From contig NW_024468519.1 in NCBI RefSeq assembly GCF_001632365.1, positions 17,537 to 81,536 on the forward strand: DNA of 64,000 nucleotides, in the 5' to 3' direction. The translations under genes and the position numbers were made by a program. Position 1 is the stretch's first letter. Each line of letters starts with the position of its first letter. Positions 23,471-35,203 of this stretch are shown here, in pieces. The DNA comes from Laetiporus sulphureus 93-53 (taxonomy: Eukaryota; Basidiomycota; Agaricomycetes; Polyporales; Laetiporaceae). The notes beneath the pieces are model-generated. The model had not been told where the DNA came from, did not search any database, and was given only the letters and a program-made list of their open reading frames with translations.

Positions 23471-24790
23471 TTATACCTGAGCAGAAGAGATGTAGAACCA
23501 CTTCGAGACTGGAATAACAGATCGCATCATTAGAGGATGCTTTCCATGGTGCAAAAGACTCACTAGCAGGTTCGATGGGTGCAGGCGGCTTCCTGGAGTC
23601 CGGAGGAATGGCAGCGTATGCAGGGTCGTTTTTGCTGACATAGCCAGGAGAGCCAGTGACGGTGACGTTACGACTAGCGGAGTAGGCATCGATGAGAACA
23701 TGAAGGCTTGCGCATGATGAACGGAAGCATACATGGAGAGGTCGTACGAGGGCGTCTTCGCCGGGCTCTCTCCGCTGACGAGACGACGCCAGGCCTCATG
23801 GCACTCATGAATGATCTCCGTCGCATACTTCTTGTTCTTGGCCTCACCGGAGAAGGCGAATTGGTTCTCCGGCTTGCCATCGGGGATCTTGTAGATCCTA
23901 TGTGAAGCAGCGAGATATGAGCCTCCGTCGGAGATACGGTCGCAGAAAGAAGCCAATGCGCACCTGAACCACTCATTAGTCGCACGCACAAGACCGGGCA
24001 GATGTCTCTCGACGTCTTCGATATCGTTCAGCTTCGAAGCAAGGGGATCCTGGACGTCGACGACGAGAACCTTCCAGTCTGTCTCACCCTCATCCAGGAG
24101 GGCCATGATGCCAAGAACCTTGACTTGCTTGATCTGGCCGACATAGCCGACCTGCTCGCCGATCTCGCAGACGTCGAGCGGGTCATTGTCACCGTTCGCC
24201 TTCGTTTCAGCGTGTGTCTGGGTGGGATCCTCCCAGGTCTAGGAGCACATGCATACGGTACAGTCAATCAAACGCGCGGACGAGTTTGTGACGTAGCACA
24301 CGCACCTGGGGGAAAGCACCATAGTTCCAGATGTAACCGTGGTGGGGGAAGCAGTTGCGCACGTAGCGCAAACGGTTCTTCTTCACGTCCTGCTTGATGG
24401 GGTTGAACGACTCCTCCTTGGAGATCTCCATCTTCGCATTGGTCCAACGAGGGATCTCGACGACCATGTTCAGGATGCCATTGTTCTGGTCCGCGAAGAG
24501 CGGGATGTCATGCCAGGAAGAGATGGGATTGCCATCGCGCTCGAGGAAGACGCGGTGCTCTGGTGGGCCACCATGTCAGACGGCTGCTTGGTCGTCCATA
24601 CTGCGCGGAGGCACTCACCGAGGGTGTTCGGCGCGCCAATGAGGCGGGTAGAGTACTCTAGATGGCGTTCGATGAGCTAGAGCGGCCTGAACGGTTCGCT
24701 GGTGCACGCACGGGACGACATTGCGTTGACGGTTGCAGAGAAGAGACGAGCGTGCTGGGAGAGACGACGAAGGGCAACAGCAGCGGACAT
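23471..24790 (-). CDS. IPP1: Soluble inorganic pyrophosphatase
   Basis: Seven exons (24790-24712, 24657-24619, 24559-24306, 24238-23964, 23897-23733, 23673-23564, 23508-23471) total 960 nt, or 319 residues. It is the family I enzyme that hydrolyses pyrophosphate to two phosphates with magnesium. Conserved blocks seen: [13 protein letters not shown] [35 protein letters not shown], the metal site [13 protein letters not shown], and [10 protein letters not shown] with its active-site lysines. The end is [11 protein letters not shown]. The first ATG adds 23 residues that are basic and free of acidic residues ([18 protein letters not shown]), like a mitochondrial presequence. A second in-frame ATG (24721-24719) would start the normal cytosolic form [15 protein letters not shown]. 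See findings. Confidence 0.96.
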
Positions 24791-24979
24791 GTACAGGTGT
24801 CGAGTTTTATGGCAAGTCGATCGATGCGAGTCGCACGGTACCCATCGCTTGCGCAATCTATTCGCCTATGCCTTCCGGTTCGAATCGCGGCTCATCCGAC
24901 AAAACCGATCAGCGACGGTGAACTACACGACGATCTACAAAAGCAACGAAACAGCGAGGCCCGAAATTCAGGGTCGTAA

Positions 24980-27374
24980 CTATGTCAGGCCGCCCTCCTT
25001 TAAAATATCCCCTTCTTCATCCCTGCCCGCATCACCAGTTGGCTTCGAGAACCCGCCGTTGAAATCGAGGCGTAACAACAGCCGCTCCACATGCCTGCGC
25101 ACCTCCTCGTCCCCCGCCAGGTGCTTACCCCGCTTCGGGCGAATGAACGTCTGGAACCCGGACGCGTTCGCCATGCTGACACTGTACATCATCGACTTTG
25201 ACGCGTCAGTGGCTGTTGAGAACGGCTGTTGCGTCGTCGATAGCGATAGCTGCTCGTAGAATGACTCCAACAGCATATGTAAAGTCTGTTGATGCGATCG
25301 TTAAGCGACAAACGTGCCTTCAAAACATGCGGTTCGGGAAGCGCACCTCGCTCATTTCGGTGACCACAGCCTGTCGCTCCTTCACCATCTTCCCTACTCT
25401 ATCATCACCGCCCATGGAGAGGCTGCCTTCGAATAGAAGTGCAGGTAGGACGTCGCCTCCCCATCGCTCCACCTGGGCCACAAAGCGCTCACACATTTCC
25501 AGAATCGTGCGTATGATGGCCGTCAAAACAGGATTTGATAACAGGCTGCCCGTAAGCAAGCGCTCCAGATACGTCGTATGAATGCTCCGCAGGGTAGTGA
25601 AATCAAGCTGTGAGTTCGCCGTAGACGAGTTTGACACGGTGCTATGTGACGTCGGCAGCGAAGACGAGGAATGCGAAACCCCAACGTGCTGGTCGCCTAC
25701 TTCGGTATTTGCATCTGCAGCTAGAGCTAGCTGCGGCTGCGAATCGGTATGCTGCCTAGCCAAGGTAGACGTCTTCTCGAGCAGCGTGTCCTTCAATTTC
25801 CTGAATTCTACGTCGATAACATCAGTCATCACATACCCCAAAAGCGTGTCCAAGAACCAGCTCATTTCCCTAACAACGCCCCAACCACACCGTAAAAGTT
25901 CCTTTCGGGCGTCGAGGTCTTCGGCTGTCCCGCCTTCTCCCAGACCCGTCCACCGCCGCCGGGCACGTTGAGCATTAGAGAGAGACGTCCAGCAGGTGTG
26001 AATGCGTGTGTGTGTCTTCCGCAATGCAGAGAGGTAGGCGAAGAGTGCCGCGTAGATTTGTAAATGGGAAGCATGAAGGAAGAGATCAAGTGGCCATGAG
26101 ATACTGTATGTCAAAACCAATGGGGTTCCCAGGAGCAGGTCGTCGAATGATGTCGGCTCTGCGGGGTTCAAGGAGGCGGAGATGTCTCTTGCCGGACCGG
26201 AAGCGAGCGACGGAAGCAGGGGCCGCAAAGGCCCCGAAGGTAAGCGAAAGCGGAGGTGAGATAGTGAGGGGTCGTGTTGGGCAGTTGTTCCAAGGGATGC
26301 TCTAAGAAGGGCTAAGTGAAGGTCTTGTTCTCGTATCATCGTACTAGGGCCTGACCGGCCGGTCAAACGCGAAACCTTGAGACGCTCAATCTCCCTGATG
26401 AGGGATAGTGCGAATTCCCCGTTTCTGAGCAAGAAGTAATTCGCTCTATATGGAGGGGCCAGTCGGGTTGATGGACAGTATTCATACAACTGGACGACTC
26501 ACAACGATTCCACGGCGACATCGACATCTTTGAGCGTCAAGACGTTGTGCCACAGCCATTCACTGACGGCGGTCCTGATGTCGGCGATGACTCGGTCGAA
26601 GGCGTACTGATCCTGTGGCAGCACACTTTCAAGCAGCGTGGTATGTTCCATGGCTAGGTCTCTTGGAAATTGCCTCTCCCATTTCGCTGCTTTCACAATG
26701 CTGATCGCTCGCCCGACGTATGATATGGAATCCTTCGATTGAGCAGACAAGCAAGACGGCACAGCGGAGTCCAGAAGTGTATAGTCCTTTGAAGCTAGAG
26801 GGTGTGTGTCCGACAGTGTTCCATGGACCACGAGTGCCTGTAGCTGACTGATCCAGACGCGTTGCACAGCTTCGGAGAGACGAGCATGGATAGAGGCCAC
26901 TCGGTATATTCCTGTGTGCGACCGTGTAAGGAGCAGATCGATAAGCGGTCCTGCCTCCCAATGTGCCTTCGCTTGCAATTCATCAACGAGATACTCCAAC
27001 GCGGCGAGAGGCGCGTCCCACTCTGCAAAAGTCGCGCGAATAGATGATAGAGGAACAAACGAGCCGCTCGCGACGAGGCTACTATCGCGCTTGAGTATCT
27101 TGGCCTCTGTTTCAACTACGAGGGCCTCGTATTCATCCTTGAGGATCTGATTCAGTGTCGCACAGAGCGCGGAGACGTAGCGCGAATTTGATCGAGAGAG
27201 CGTTACGCATGCCTTCTTGATCTTGCGGTACCTGACCGCAATCTGTCCGAGTGCCTCAAGGCATTGTTGCTCTCCGGGATGTAGAAGAGGTGTAAAGGCG
27301 GAATTGACGGTGTGATCGGTTGGAAAGATAGAAGACGAGTGGCCGGCTAGGACGAGAAGGACTTCTGCGATCAT
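24980..27374 (-). CDS. Gamma-tubulin complex component 4 (Spc97/Spc98 family)
   Basis: Three exons of roughly 288, 375 and 100 residues give a protein of about 760 residues. It starts MIAEVLLVLAGHSSSIF, matching the MIHELLLALSGYPGSIF-type start of GCP4, and continues with FTPLLHPGEQQCLEAL. GCP4 is a scaffold of the gamma-tubulin ring complex that nucleates microtubules. The C-terminal gamma-tubulin-binding domain is visible as SISWPLDLFLHASHLQIYAAL and the following helices, then TTYLERLLTGSLL, and RHVERLLLRLDFNGGF near the end. Introns: after ESL (about 26495 to 26440) and after TEMSE (about 25350 to 25290). A low-complexity serine/threonine insert sits in the C-terminal domain. GCP2/GCP3 are alternatives but the N-terminus fits GCP4 better. 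Yeasts such as Saccharomyces lack it. Confidence 0.85.
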
Positions 27375-27591
27375 GGGATGACTTGTACCGTTAGTTGCAT
27401 TGCTGTGTGTAGCAGCGCGATTGCTCACCACAGCTGGTGGTTTCAACTTGCAAGGTCACACGTCGACTTATGCGCAAGAGTCGAAGATGCGACCTGGCGA
27501 CGCGTCGAACGCGCGCTCTCGTGCCTGTGGCCCTACACGTGATCTTTTAGTCGGGCGCGTATCGAGTCGCGCCCGCAGGCGACCGGCCGCG
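27375..27591. promoter_or_regulatory. Shared upstream region of GCP4 and the TBC gene
   Basis: A 217-bp GC-rich gap between two divergent start codons. It must hold both promoters. No TATA box is evident. It contains one CACGTG core near 27533. Confidence 0.5.
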
Positions 27592-29957
27592 ATGGCAGCC
27601 ATCCTGACCAACATCATGCACGACCAACACCTCGACGGCGGTACGGACGACCCTCAGTCAGAAAATTATGCGTCGCCGGTGACGTCCCCGTTCGACGACG
27701 CGTTCTCAGATGGCGATGACGACACCGAACCGCTCGAATTCTCGCCGGCAGCTATCCGCGAAGAGCTGGCGAGGACCTACAACAGTGAGGGTGGCCAAAC
27801 AGCGCACGTTGTCCAAGAAGACACGGACGAACTTGCAGCTAGGATTGGGCTCTCAATGGACCTCAAAGCGTCGCCGTCGACGTCCGAAGTGGGCTCGCCT
27901 CTACCCACTTCTGAGGCTGTACCTGCACCTCAAATGTCTCAATCCCCTCCAGCAATACCTCGTTCCCGCTCCTCTACTTCTGGCCAGTTATCCTCTCTTC
28001 CATCTCATGAAGGCTCATTCTACGACGTCGAGCTCTCCAGGAACGCCTCACAGCTGGATCTGTCTGAAGAACCACTTTCCCCTTCTCCAGAGCCTGCTGA
28101 CGACAACGTTATCGAGGTACCCTCTACCAAGTCAGAAAGTCCAGAGCCCAGCCCTGCATTAACAGAGGTCAGATCTGCACCATATCCGCCGATGGGGTCC
28201 TTTGAGGAAATACCACAACGCTCCGTCTCTCATGACGAACCTCGTCCCCGAGCTCGTTCTCTTCAATTACCGGAAGCTGAGGCATCCTCCAGCCCTGCGC
28301 TTACACCCGCTACTGATTCACCATCCTCGACGGTTTATCCACCCCCTTCCCCTCGTAGCAGTAATAGCTTCGACTCCAAGTTTCAGAGCCAACATCGCAC
28401 TGCTCGTTCCATGGGCCCCAGTATCCTGGACAAGGTCATCAGCAAGACCCGTCCTAACTTTCTGCCTCCGAAGCCCCGTGTAGAAGATAGAAAGCATATG
28501 GCTGACTGGGAGGCAATGATGAAGCAGAGTAGAGAAGCCGGTGAGTCGCCGAAATCCGCACAATTCCATGCCGTAAATGAATGTTCACAAACTCAGCCTG
28601 TTTGTCCTATTCATCTTTCTGCTCGTGAACAGAGGAGAAAAGACGGAAGGCATTGCAGGAAAGGCGATTTGCACGCGAGAGGAGGATCGAGAAGTCAATT
28701 GAGCAGTGGCAGCGTGAAATACTGCCCGACTGGACCATCGTGAACCGCGATCCTGCTCTAAGAAAACTCTGGTGGCAAGGCATTCCTACGAAGCTTAGAG
28801 CCTCGATGTGGCAGAACGCCGTTGGCAACGCACTTGTACTCGGCAAAGGTAACGGCTTCAATTTCACAATAGTTAGTATGCCAATATATAAACTATTCGA
28901 ATTGTAGATGCGTACAGGACGTGCCTGTCACGAGCCAAAAGGGCCCTGTCGCATGCCACGTTCCCGACGACTGTCTTGGGCCTGATAGAGGAAGACATCG
29001 AGACCACGTTACCCAACCTGCACCTGTTCCGTCCGGAGACCGGCCCGCTCTACCAGGATCTAAAGGATATGTTATGCGCTTGGGTGGTGGCGCGCTCCGA
29101 CGAGGCTCTCGGATACGTGCCAGGGGTCGCGAAGGTTGCCGCTATGCTGCTTCTCAACATGGACCCTCCGCAGGGCTTCATTGTCATGCGAAATCTGTTG
29201 GAGCGGCATTGTCTGCGGTCGTTCTATGGCGGGATGTCATCGAAGGACGATGTGAGTATTTATAAGATCGACTTTGGTACATGAAATGACGTGACAATAC
29301 ATAGGTAGAAGCGTATTACAGGTAATTCAACCGGAATTTGCTGATGGAAGTGTCTCACCGCTATTTCAGAATATTTGACACGCTATTAGCAGACGGCATG
29401 CCGAAGAGTGAGCGTAACTTTCTGGCATCCGCTAATTCACATACTCACCGAGAGCTCTTCCCTTAGTCTACTTTAATTTCAAGCAACATCAAATCTCCCC
29501 TGCAGCTTACCTGCCCGACTGGCTAATCCCGCTCTTCCTTGATCACCTTCCGTTTGAAGCGTGTGCGAGGCTGTGGGATGTCATCCTGCTGGAAGGTGAC
29601 TCCTTCCTGTATCGTGCAGCGCTTGCAATTCTAGCGGTACTAGAGCCACGCCTCTTCTTCCCTGACCGGCAAGAACTGCTGGAGCTGCTAAGGTGCGACC
29701 ATTTGGCTTCCTGGCAGTTGGTCATCTTACGTAGTGCATGCAGAGGGGAGAATAAGGCAGCAATTCAGGTGGCGGAGCGGAACGGAAGGCCGTTGAATGG
29801 CGCCAAGTATGAAATCTATGATGTCGATGAAGAAGCGTTGTGGGAGCGCATCGATAGCATGGATGAGTGGTGGCGCGAGAGCACATGGACGAGACTCATA
29901 CAGCGAGAATTACCTTCTGATTCCCTACAGATTCAACCGAAGAAGCGATTGTTATAA
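27592..29957 (+). CDS. TBC (Rab-GAP-like) domain protein with atypical catalytic residues
   Basis: Eight or so exons from ATG 27592 (MAAILTNIMHDQHLD). The first 315 residues are disordered and rich in serine, proline and acidic residues. The TBC domain follows: LRKLWWQGIPTKLRASMW, the A-motif equivalent IEEDIETTLPNLHLF, the B-motif equivalent GYVPGVAKVAAMLLLNM, then LIPLFLDHLPFEACARLWDV with EGDSFLYRAALAIL. In active TBC proteins the A motif is IxxDxxRT and the B motif GYxQG, and their Arg and Gln catalyse GTP hydrolysis on Rabs. Here Thr replaces the Arg and Pro replaces the Gln. The protein may bind a Rab without ordinary dual-finger catalysis. It ends with a helical tail (EEALWERIDSMDEWWRES). 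It diverges from GCP4. Resemblance to the TBC1D12/14 group is a weak impression. Confidence 0.88.
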
Positions 29958-30595
29958 TCATAATGCATCGGTCAGTTATCTTGTAATCTATTCGCTCTCC
30001 TTGTGCTTTGGATCATCCTTCTGTTAACACTTAAACGTGCTATGTCAAAGATCGATGTGCGAGCTTGATGTATGTTTGGAGTCCTCCGGCTGCGTTTTCT
30101 GGTGAAGCGCTAATTACCGTTCGAGCAGGTTCTATGATCTCGTTTCTCCCGATGCGCGCCGTACCCACAGGCGATGTACGCGGGCATCTCGCGTCTGAGA
30201 ACATGCCGGACGAGGTCTCGCGCGAGCTGGAAGAGTTCCAGATGAGCGCTTAGATCACGTGATGATGGCTGGAGCCGCCTTTGCCGCACGTCGCACCACC
30301 CCGAACTGTGCGTCGCATACTGTACGCCTATGCGATCAATATCATCATATGGCGTCGGGAGCGCCGAACTCTACATATTTCGCTGGTCTGCCGGCATGGC
30401 CAGAATGAGCCAGGTGGGTCTCTCTGTTCCGTAATTTCTCGAGCGCCCGTTGTCTGTAGGTGGCCTCTCCGGTGAGCGACGGTATAAAAGCAGAATTATT
30501 ATCTGGATCCTCTTGCTCAGAGTCCATACATCCTCAGTTGCAGTTGCATCCACATTCTCGTGCGAGCTGCCCTCCACCCATCCTCACACTTCACC
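29958..30595. other. Intergenic region with a TATA promoter at its right end
   Basis: I see no gene with family resemblance. A 62-codon frame at 30065-30253 has plausible composition but no support. A CACGTG lies in the palindrome at 30256-30265. Confidence 0.45.
30483..30489 (+). promoter_or_regulatory. TATA box (TATAAAA)
   Basis: A perfect TATAAAA lies 107 bp before the ATG at 30596, at a sensible distance for the small membrane-protein gene. It supports that gene being real and strongly expressed. Confidence 0.6.
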
Positions 30596-30926
30596 ATGTT
30601 CAGCGCGGTTGCTGCTCGATACCCACTCGTCGCTTCGCGTGCTCCGGTGAGCTTGCTCGACATACTTCTTATCCTCGTTTCGTGCTGACATTCTTGATCC
30701 CTCTAGTCATTGATCATCTTTGTCGGCGCCCAGACCGCGTTATGGACATGGGTCGCATCTCGAACCAACGTAGAAAGGTATGGCAGCTCCCTTGGTCATA
30801 TCGCATCCCTTCAATAATTGACTCATCCTCTGCAGTGTTGTCAAAAATGCCCCTCCATCACATATACCCAAGGGTTACATTGGCAAAGCCCGCTTTCAAA
30901 GCCCCCAGCTTGCCCACGCATCATAG
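30596..30926 (+). CDS. Small (70 aa) single-span, probably mitochondrial protein
   Basis: Three exons (30596-30646, 30707-30777, 30836-30926) with clean splice sites and matching phases give 70 residues. The N-terminus MFSAVAARYPLVASRAP is basic and free of acidic residues. It runs into one hydrophobic segment, SLIIFVGAQTALWTWVA, and then a soluble tail with HIPKGYIGKARFQSPQ. The shape matches small accessory subunits or assembly proteins of the mitochondrial inner membrane, but I do not recognise the family. A TATAAAA box lies just upstream and the stop is followed by a non-coding spacer. Too short and too interrupted to show as an open frame, so easily missed. Reality of the gene is likely; location and role are inference. 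Confidence 0.7.
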
Positions 30927-31151
30927 GCAGCCTGACCATCAGATGTTGACAGGATTCCTGCCAATGCGGCCCGACGACTGGATATTCTTTGTATTATATT
31001 GTAACAGCGAGCTGGGCCCAGCATAGATACGCACGCCGAGGAGGTTAGGCACGAGACTAGTAGTTGCGCGCATCCATGACAATAATATACAGAAATTGCA
31101 AAAAACTCAAAGTGGTGTGATCGCGATAAGAGTATCGGTTCGATGAATCGT

Positions 31152-32327
31152 CTAGCTACCGTCGACTTCTGTACCGCTGGTGCTATCATCTTCCTCCATG
31201 TTACTTTTCCAGAGCGCGTACATCTTACGCCTATTCGCGTCTCGCGTATCCTGCTCGCTCGCGACATCGAACATACGCCGCAACAACGCCTTCCGAAGGT
31301 TTGCTCGGTCTATAGCACCTTCTGACGCGGGATCGGATAAGCATGCGTTAGCAACAAGGTTTGAATATGTTGGCATGGTCAGACGCGGCCGCTTGCGACT
31401 GGGAGGCTCGTCGTCCGCTTGCAGTGGTTTTAGTGCAGCGAATAGCGGATCGAGGAGGGAGGATTCTATGCGGTGGTATGTGACATTTGTTGATGCACGG
31501 GCAGAGAGGGTGAAGAAGGGCGAGAGAAGCGTAGACAGCGGTGCAGGTAGGGAAGATGATTCTGGTGGATTATCGTATGCCTTGTCGAGCTCCTCGAGGT
31601 AGATGTCTGCGAGGTGGTATGATAGGCTTGAAGGCACGCGGATATCATCCGAGCTAATAAGAAAGTGTGATCAGCATCTGGATGAAGCATCACGGAAGCG
31701 ACTAACCATAGTGGCCCGCCGCGGACGGTCAAGATGGAATTGTACTCGTCGCAAGCCGCACCGTCCCATCCGGTCCGCATCAGTAACCTGAACGATGCGT
31801 TGACAAATCTTCGGATGAGCATGTAATACTTGTCGATACTGAAGGAGGATCAGCGACAGCGGTGCTCTGTGTAGGGCAAACTGACCGTAGACGATCTATC
31901 GATGTCCATTCGCGGACAGTAGCTTCCCAGAATCCGCGAAGGAAGGCCAGGGCAACGGACGGGGTCGAAACCGAGAGCAGAATGCCAGCCAACTCGCTCG
32001 CTAGCGCTTGCTGCACTAAAGGCTTGTCAGACATCCAGAAACCTGGTCAAACATATGGATATCAGCATACGAAGGTCACTATATGCGCTGTTGCCATACA
32101 GTAGAAGATCCCTTTCCATAGTCTGGCCATTTCTGATTTTGATAGTGTGTCCCGCGACGAATCAGAAAGGAAGAGGCTCAAGTTCTTGATGGCCTTGTCT
32201 CTTGTTTTCTTGTCTTGGAATACGTTAGTCGCGTGACGAAGTAAATCGCCTCGTCTCATTTCATACCTGTAGACGCGAGATACCTCCCTAATGGTGGAGC
32301 ATTGGAAGAAGAAGATGATTCAGTCAT
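31152..32327 (-). CDS. RRP1: RRP1/Nop52 family ribosome-biogenesis protein
   Basis: Five or six exons on the minus strand from ATG 32327 to TAG 31152. It begins MTESSSSSNAPPLGRYLAST and joins DKKTRDKAIKNLSLFLSD, the signature start of Nop52 (LAxxDKKxRDKAxKxLxxFLS). The following exons give KSEMARLWKGIFYCFWMSDKP, LASELAGILLS, FLRGFWEATVREW, DKYYMLIRRFVNASF and PSSLSYHLADIYLEEL, all in family order. Nop52/Rrp1 works in the nucleolus in late processing of the large-subunit rRNA precursor. A basic patch PSRKRPRL fits nucleolar import. The C-terminus is acidic and short, as in fungi. Exon 1 is 32327-32267. Confidence 0.92.
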
Positions 32328-32925
32328 GGCGTTATTGTGTAGCGAGGGCGTATAGAGGCGATCGGTGCTGAGCACAGACTTTTTCCGATTGGCGCCCACC
32401 TGATCGCAGATCACTTGCATTTTGATGCGCCTCGGTTGGCGACGTCCATTAACATTGTATGCGAACTAACTAATAATGTTGCCTCAAGGGCTAATTGAGT
32501 GCGAGCGAAGGTTTATTGATACATCACTTCCAACATAAAACCTTTGAACTAACTTGGTGGGCATTATATCGGGCTCCGCTGAAACCTCTCGGCAAGAAGA
32601 ATCAAAGAGATGTCCTTCTCAAGGTATATAAGAACCGCAACCTGTGGAATTCTGTTTGTCTACCTACCGCCGCATCTGACATATCAAAACTGCAAACCGT
32701 GAAGCACCATAGAACTGCATCCGCTTTTGCAGCGTTCCCATTCAGTCAGGTTCCGAGAAGCGGATCTCCGATAGTACGATTTCCGCGTTCGTCTGTATCG
32801 CGACGTCATCGATATCTTCGACGCCGAGTGAAGTACATATATACACACAGGAAGTTCGACCACAACCGTCACATTGGCTCGATACATTTACATTGCAACA
32901 CGTTGAACGTCCGTCTACGCCCATC
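32328..32925. other. Shared upstream region of RRP1 and the HIU hydrolase
   Basis: About 600 bp between two divergent starts. A 149-codon frame inside it has no plausible composition. No repeat and no clear TATA box were seen. Confidence 0.5.
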
Positions 32926-33493
32926 ATGTCGAAGTCTCCTATAACCTGTCATGGTAAGCTCGAATAAATCGCACGTCAGCCCTTAGACAAATGATATGTT
33001 CTAGTCCTCGATTCATCGCTTGGTAAGCCAGCGAAGGGTGTCCAAGTGCAGGTTCAAGAGTACCACGAAGTCGCCAAAGACACCGCAGTGTTCAGTCCGT
33101 TGGCGGAGAGGTGCGCACCTGTCATTTGCGACTCTGAGAGGAGATATTTAATCCGTCGCGTGAGCAGTAAGACTAATGAAGACGGAAGATGCATGGACCT
33201 CTGTCCGAAAACGAAGAGCGAGGAGGCGACGGTAGAGGGCGCGAAGCTGAAGGCGGGCAAGTTGTACAAGGTGGTCTTCAAGACAAAGGAGTACTTTGAG
33301 AGCACCGGGCGCAAATGTTTCTACCCTTGGGTAGAGGTACGGTGCTGCAGTTGGTACACGGGGGACGCAAATCACTGATGATCGCTCATTGTTCGTTATG
33401 CAGATCACCTTCGAGGTGGAGAATCCTAGCGAGCATTATCATATTCCGCTGCTGATTAGCCCATACTCGTATACAACTTATAGAGGAAGCTAA
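32926..33493 (+). CDS. 5-hydroxyisourate hydrolase (transthyretin-like)
   Basis: Four exons (32926-32953, 33005-33110, 33168-33336, 33404-33493) sum to 393 nt, giving 130 residues. The enzyme opens 5-hydroxyisourate, the product of urate oxidase, in purine breakdown, and is often peroxisomal. Diagnostic features: an N-terminal ITCHVLDSSLGKPA with the catalytic histidine, TNEDGRC in the middle, HYHIPLLISPYSYTTY near the end, and the C-terminal tetrapeptide YRGS. YRGS separates these enzymes from the hormone-binding transthyretins of vertebrates. The chain is slightly longer than the bacterial form because of an EEATVEGAKLKAG segment. No peroxisomal SKL-type tail is visible. It diverges from RRP1. 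Confidence 0.96.
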
Positions 33494-33737
33494 ACATGCA
33501 AAGCTTCCTTCATGAGCAGGCCACTACGTCGCTACAAATACATGTAATATACAGTTCAGGCAACAGACAATAATGCGAAATGCACACTGACAATGAAGCA
33601 ATTTAGTACGGAAGTGCGAATGCGACACGAACGATACATGCAATAAACAGAAGGATCAAGATCAGAATGATGCACGAACAGATGATCCGACGAGACCACA
33701 AAAGACAAATGAAATTTGTAAGGCCAGATGGCCAAGA

Positions 33738-35203
33738 TTACTCCAACTTCATCCCATTGACCGCCTCACCTGCGCCGTTCACCTCTCGATCGCTGTCTGC
33801 TTGCCGCCGCGGACGAGACAGGATTGGTCTCAGTACGGGGCTGGCCAGTCCTACCTGTGGACGCAAGGTCGGGCTCGACAGGTTATTTGCTGAGCGGGTG
33901 AAATAGGAAGACCCAGAGGATACAATAGGAGAAGACATTGCTGAACCCGGGCCTCCCGCTGGTACTGCAACTGGAGACGGCATAGTAAGCCTTGGCATCC
34001 CATGCCCGTTCCGTGCGCTATAGAACGACACAGACGGCGAGACTGCTCGCCGTTTAGCAGCTGTAGGATAAGGGTCGTAGCGATCTTCCACTGCAATATC
34101 ATGAGCGAGGAGACGCATATCACCAACGTTGTGACGCACGTTTCCGCTTGTTATGCCGAACAGCACAAGATGTTGGTGGCGGAGTATACCGCCATGAGGA
34201 CACGCGTGGCGACCCGCTGATTGACATTGGCTATGAAAACGAAGAAGGGTCAACACAGAGTAGACCAGGAACGACAGCGCCACATACAACGTCTACATCC
34301 ATAGCCATACCACCGGGGCTGTCCAACATGCCCATATCGTCACCATTAACGCTTTGAGCCGGAGTGGACGGCTTCACAATGTTAATAGGTTCCACGGACG
34401 CGTAGGGCAACTCATCGAATTCGCCATCATCACTTGGCGTCTCTTCGCGATGTTGCTCTTCCTCGCCTGCCTCCTCAGGATATCGGCCACGATCTGATGC
34501 AGCGCGTGGAGTGCGTGGTTGAAACGGCAGCTCAGAGCACGACGCGACGAGCCGCTGGAACTGCGCCTCCGACTGCACTTCGTTCTCCTCCGGGTGCGAC
34601 TCGGAAATCAGCGACAATATGCGCGGCATCTTGAGCTGCGCGAACACGTTGATCAGGGCGGACTTTCCAGTGAACAAAGGAAAAATGTACACTGTGCGAT
34701 AGCCGCCGCCGGTGGACGGACGCTGCGCTGATGCTCTCCGCTTGCATGAGAACGGAGGCATCAGACATACTACCCGACCGCGATGGGGGCGTGGATGGGC
34801 TCCGCGGCCTGCTGCTGGATTTCATGGTGGCATCCTGGTCGCGCTCAGCACCTGACATCGCCGGACCAGGAAGCAGGGGCGTGACATTGCCCGAGTCGCC
34901 TGAGGGCGGACTATCTGTCCACATTTTGTCCCGGTCGCTTTCGGACTCCTCGCTGCTGACAGTCGTGCTGGACCTCCGCGAGATCATGGAGGTAGCGAGG
35001 GGGCTGCGATGGGGTTGGTCGGAGGACTGCTCGCGGGGGACGAGAAGACTAGGACGCCGGATGCGTAGCATGAATGGATTGAGATCGTCTGCAGGATATG
35101 TACTGCTAGATGAGGTGGACGACGATGAAGAGGGCGGTAGAGCGAAATCAGAGGAGGAAGTAGGTAGCGACGGGCGTGATGAAGGCCCCAGCATCATGAG
35201 CAT
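33738..35203 (-). CDS. Serine-rich, probably nuclear protein of unknown function
   Basis: Four exons from ATG 35203 to the stop at 33738, about 440 residues. Exon 1 holds long serine runs, then RHSV-type basic blocks. It is spliced at SHS to LKMPRILSLISESHPEENEVQSEAQF. A third small exon gives PMSISGSPRVSSWRYTPPPT ending HNKRK. The last exon opens EDRYDPYPTAAKRRAVSPS. HNKRK together with AAKRR looks like a bipartite nuclear localisation signal. A tail rich in proline and serine ends in NGMKLE. I do not recognise a domain. The MPRILSLISESHPEENEVQ segment is the most ordered-looking part and probably the conserved core. Confidence 0.75.

Noticed and set aside
24870..24890. GGTTCGAATC, resembling a tRNA B box
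   Set aside because: The flanking bases do not form a T stem and there is no matching A box or acceptor stem. It lies in the pyrophosphatase upstream region.
30065..30253. 62-codon frame with a C-terminus LEEFQMSA
   Set aside because: Plausible composition but no family, no splice partner and no promoter signal. Left unannotated.
32495..32944. 149-codon frame between RRP1 and the HIU hydrolase
   Set aside because: It overlaps the true start of the hydrolase gene in another frame and shows no protein-like composition.
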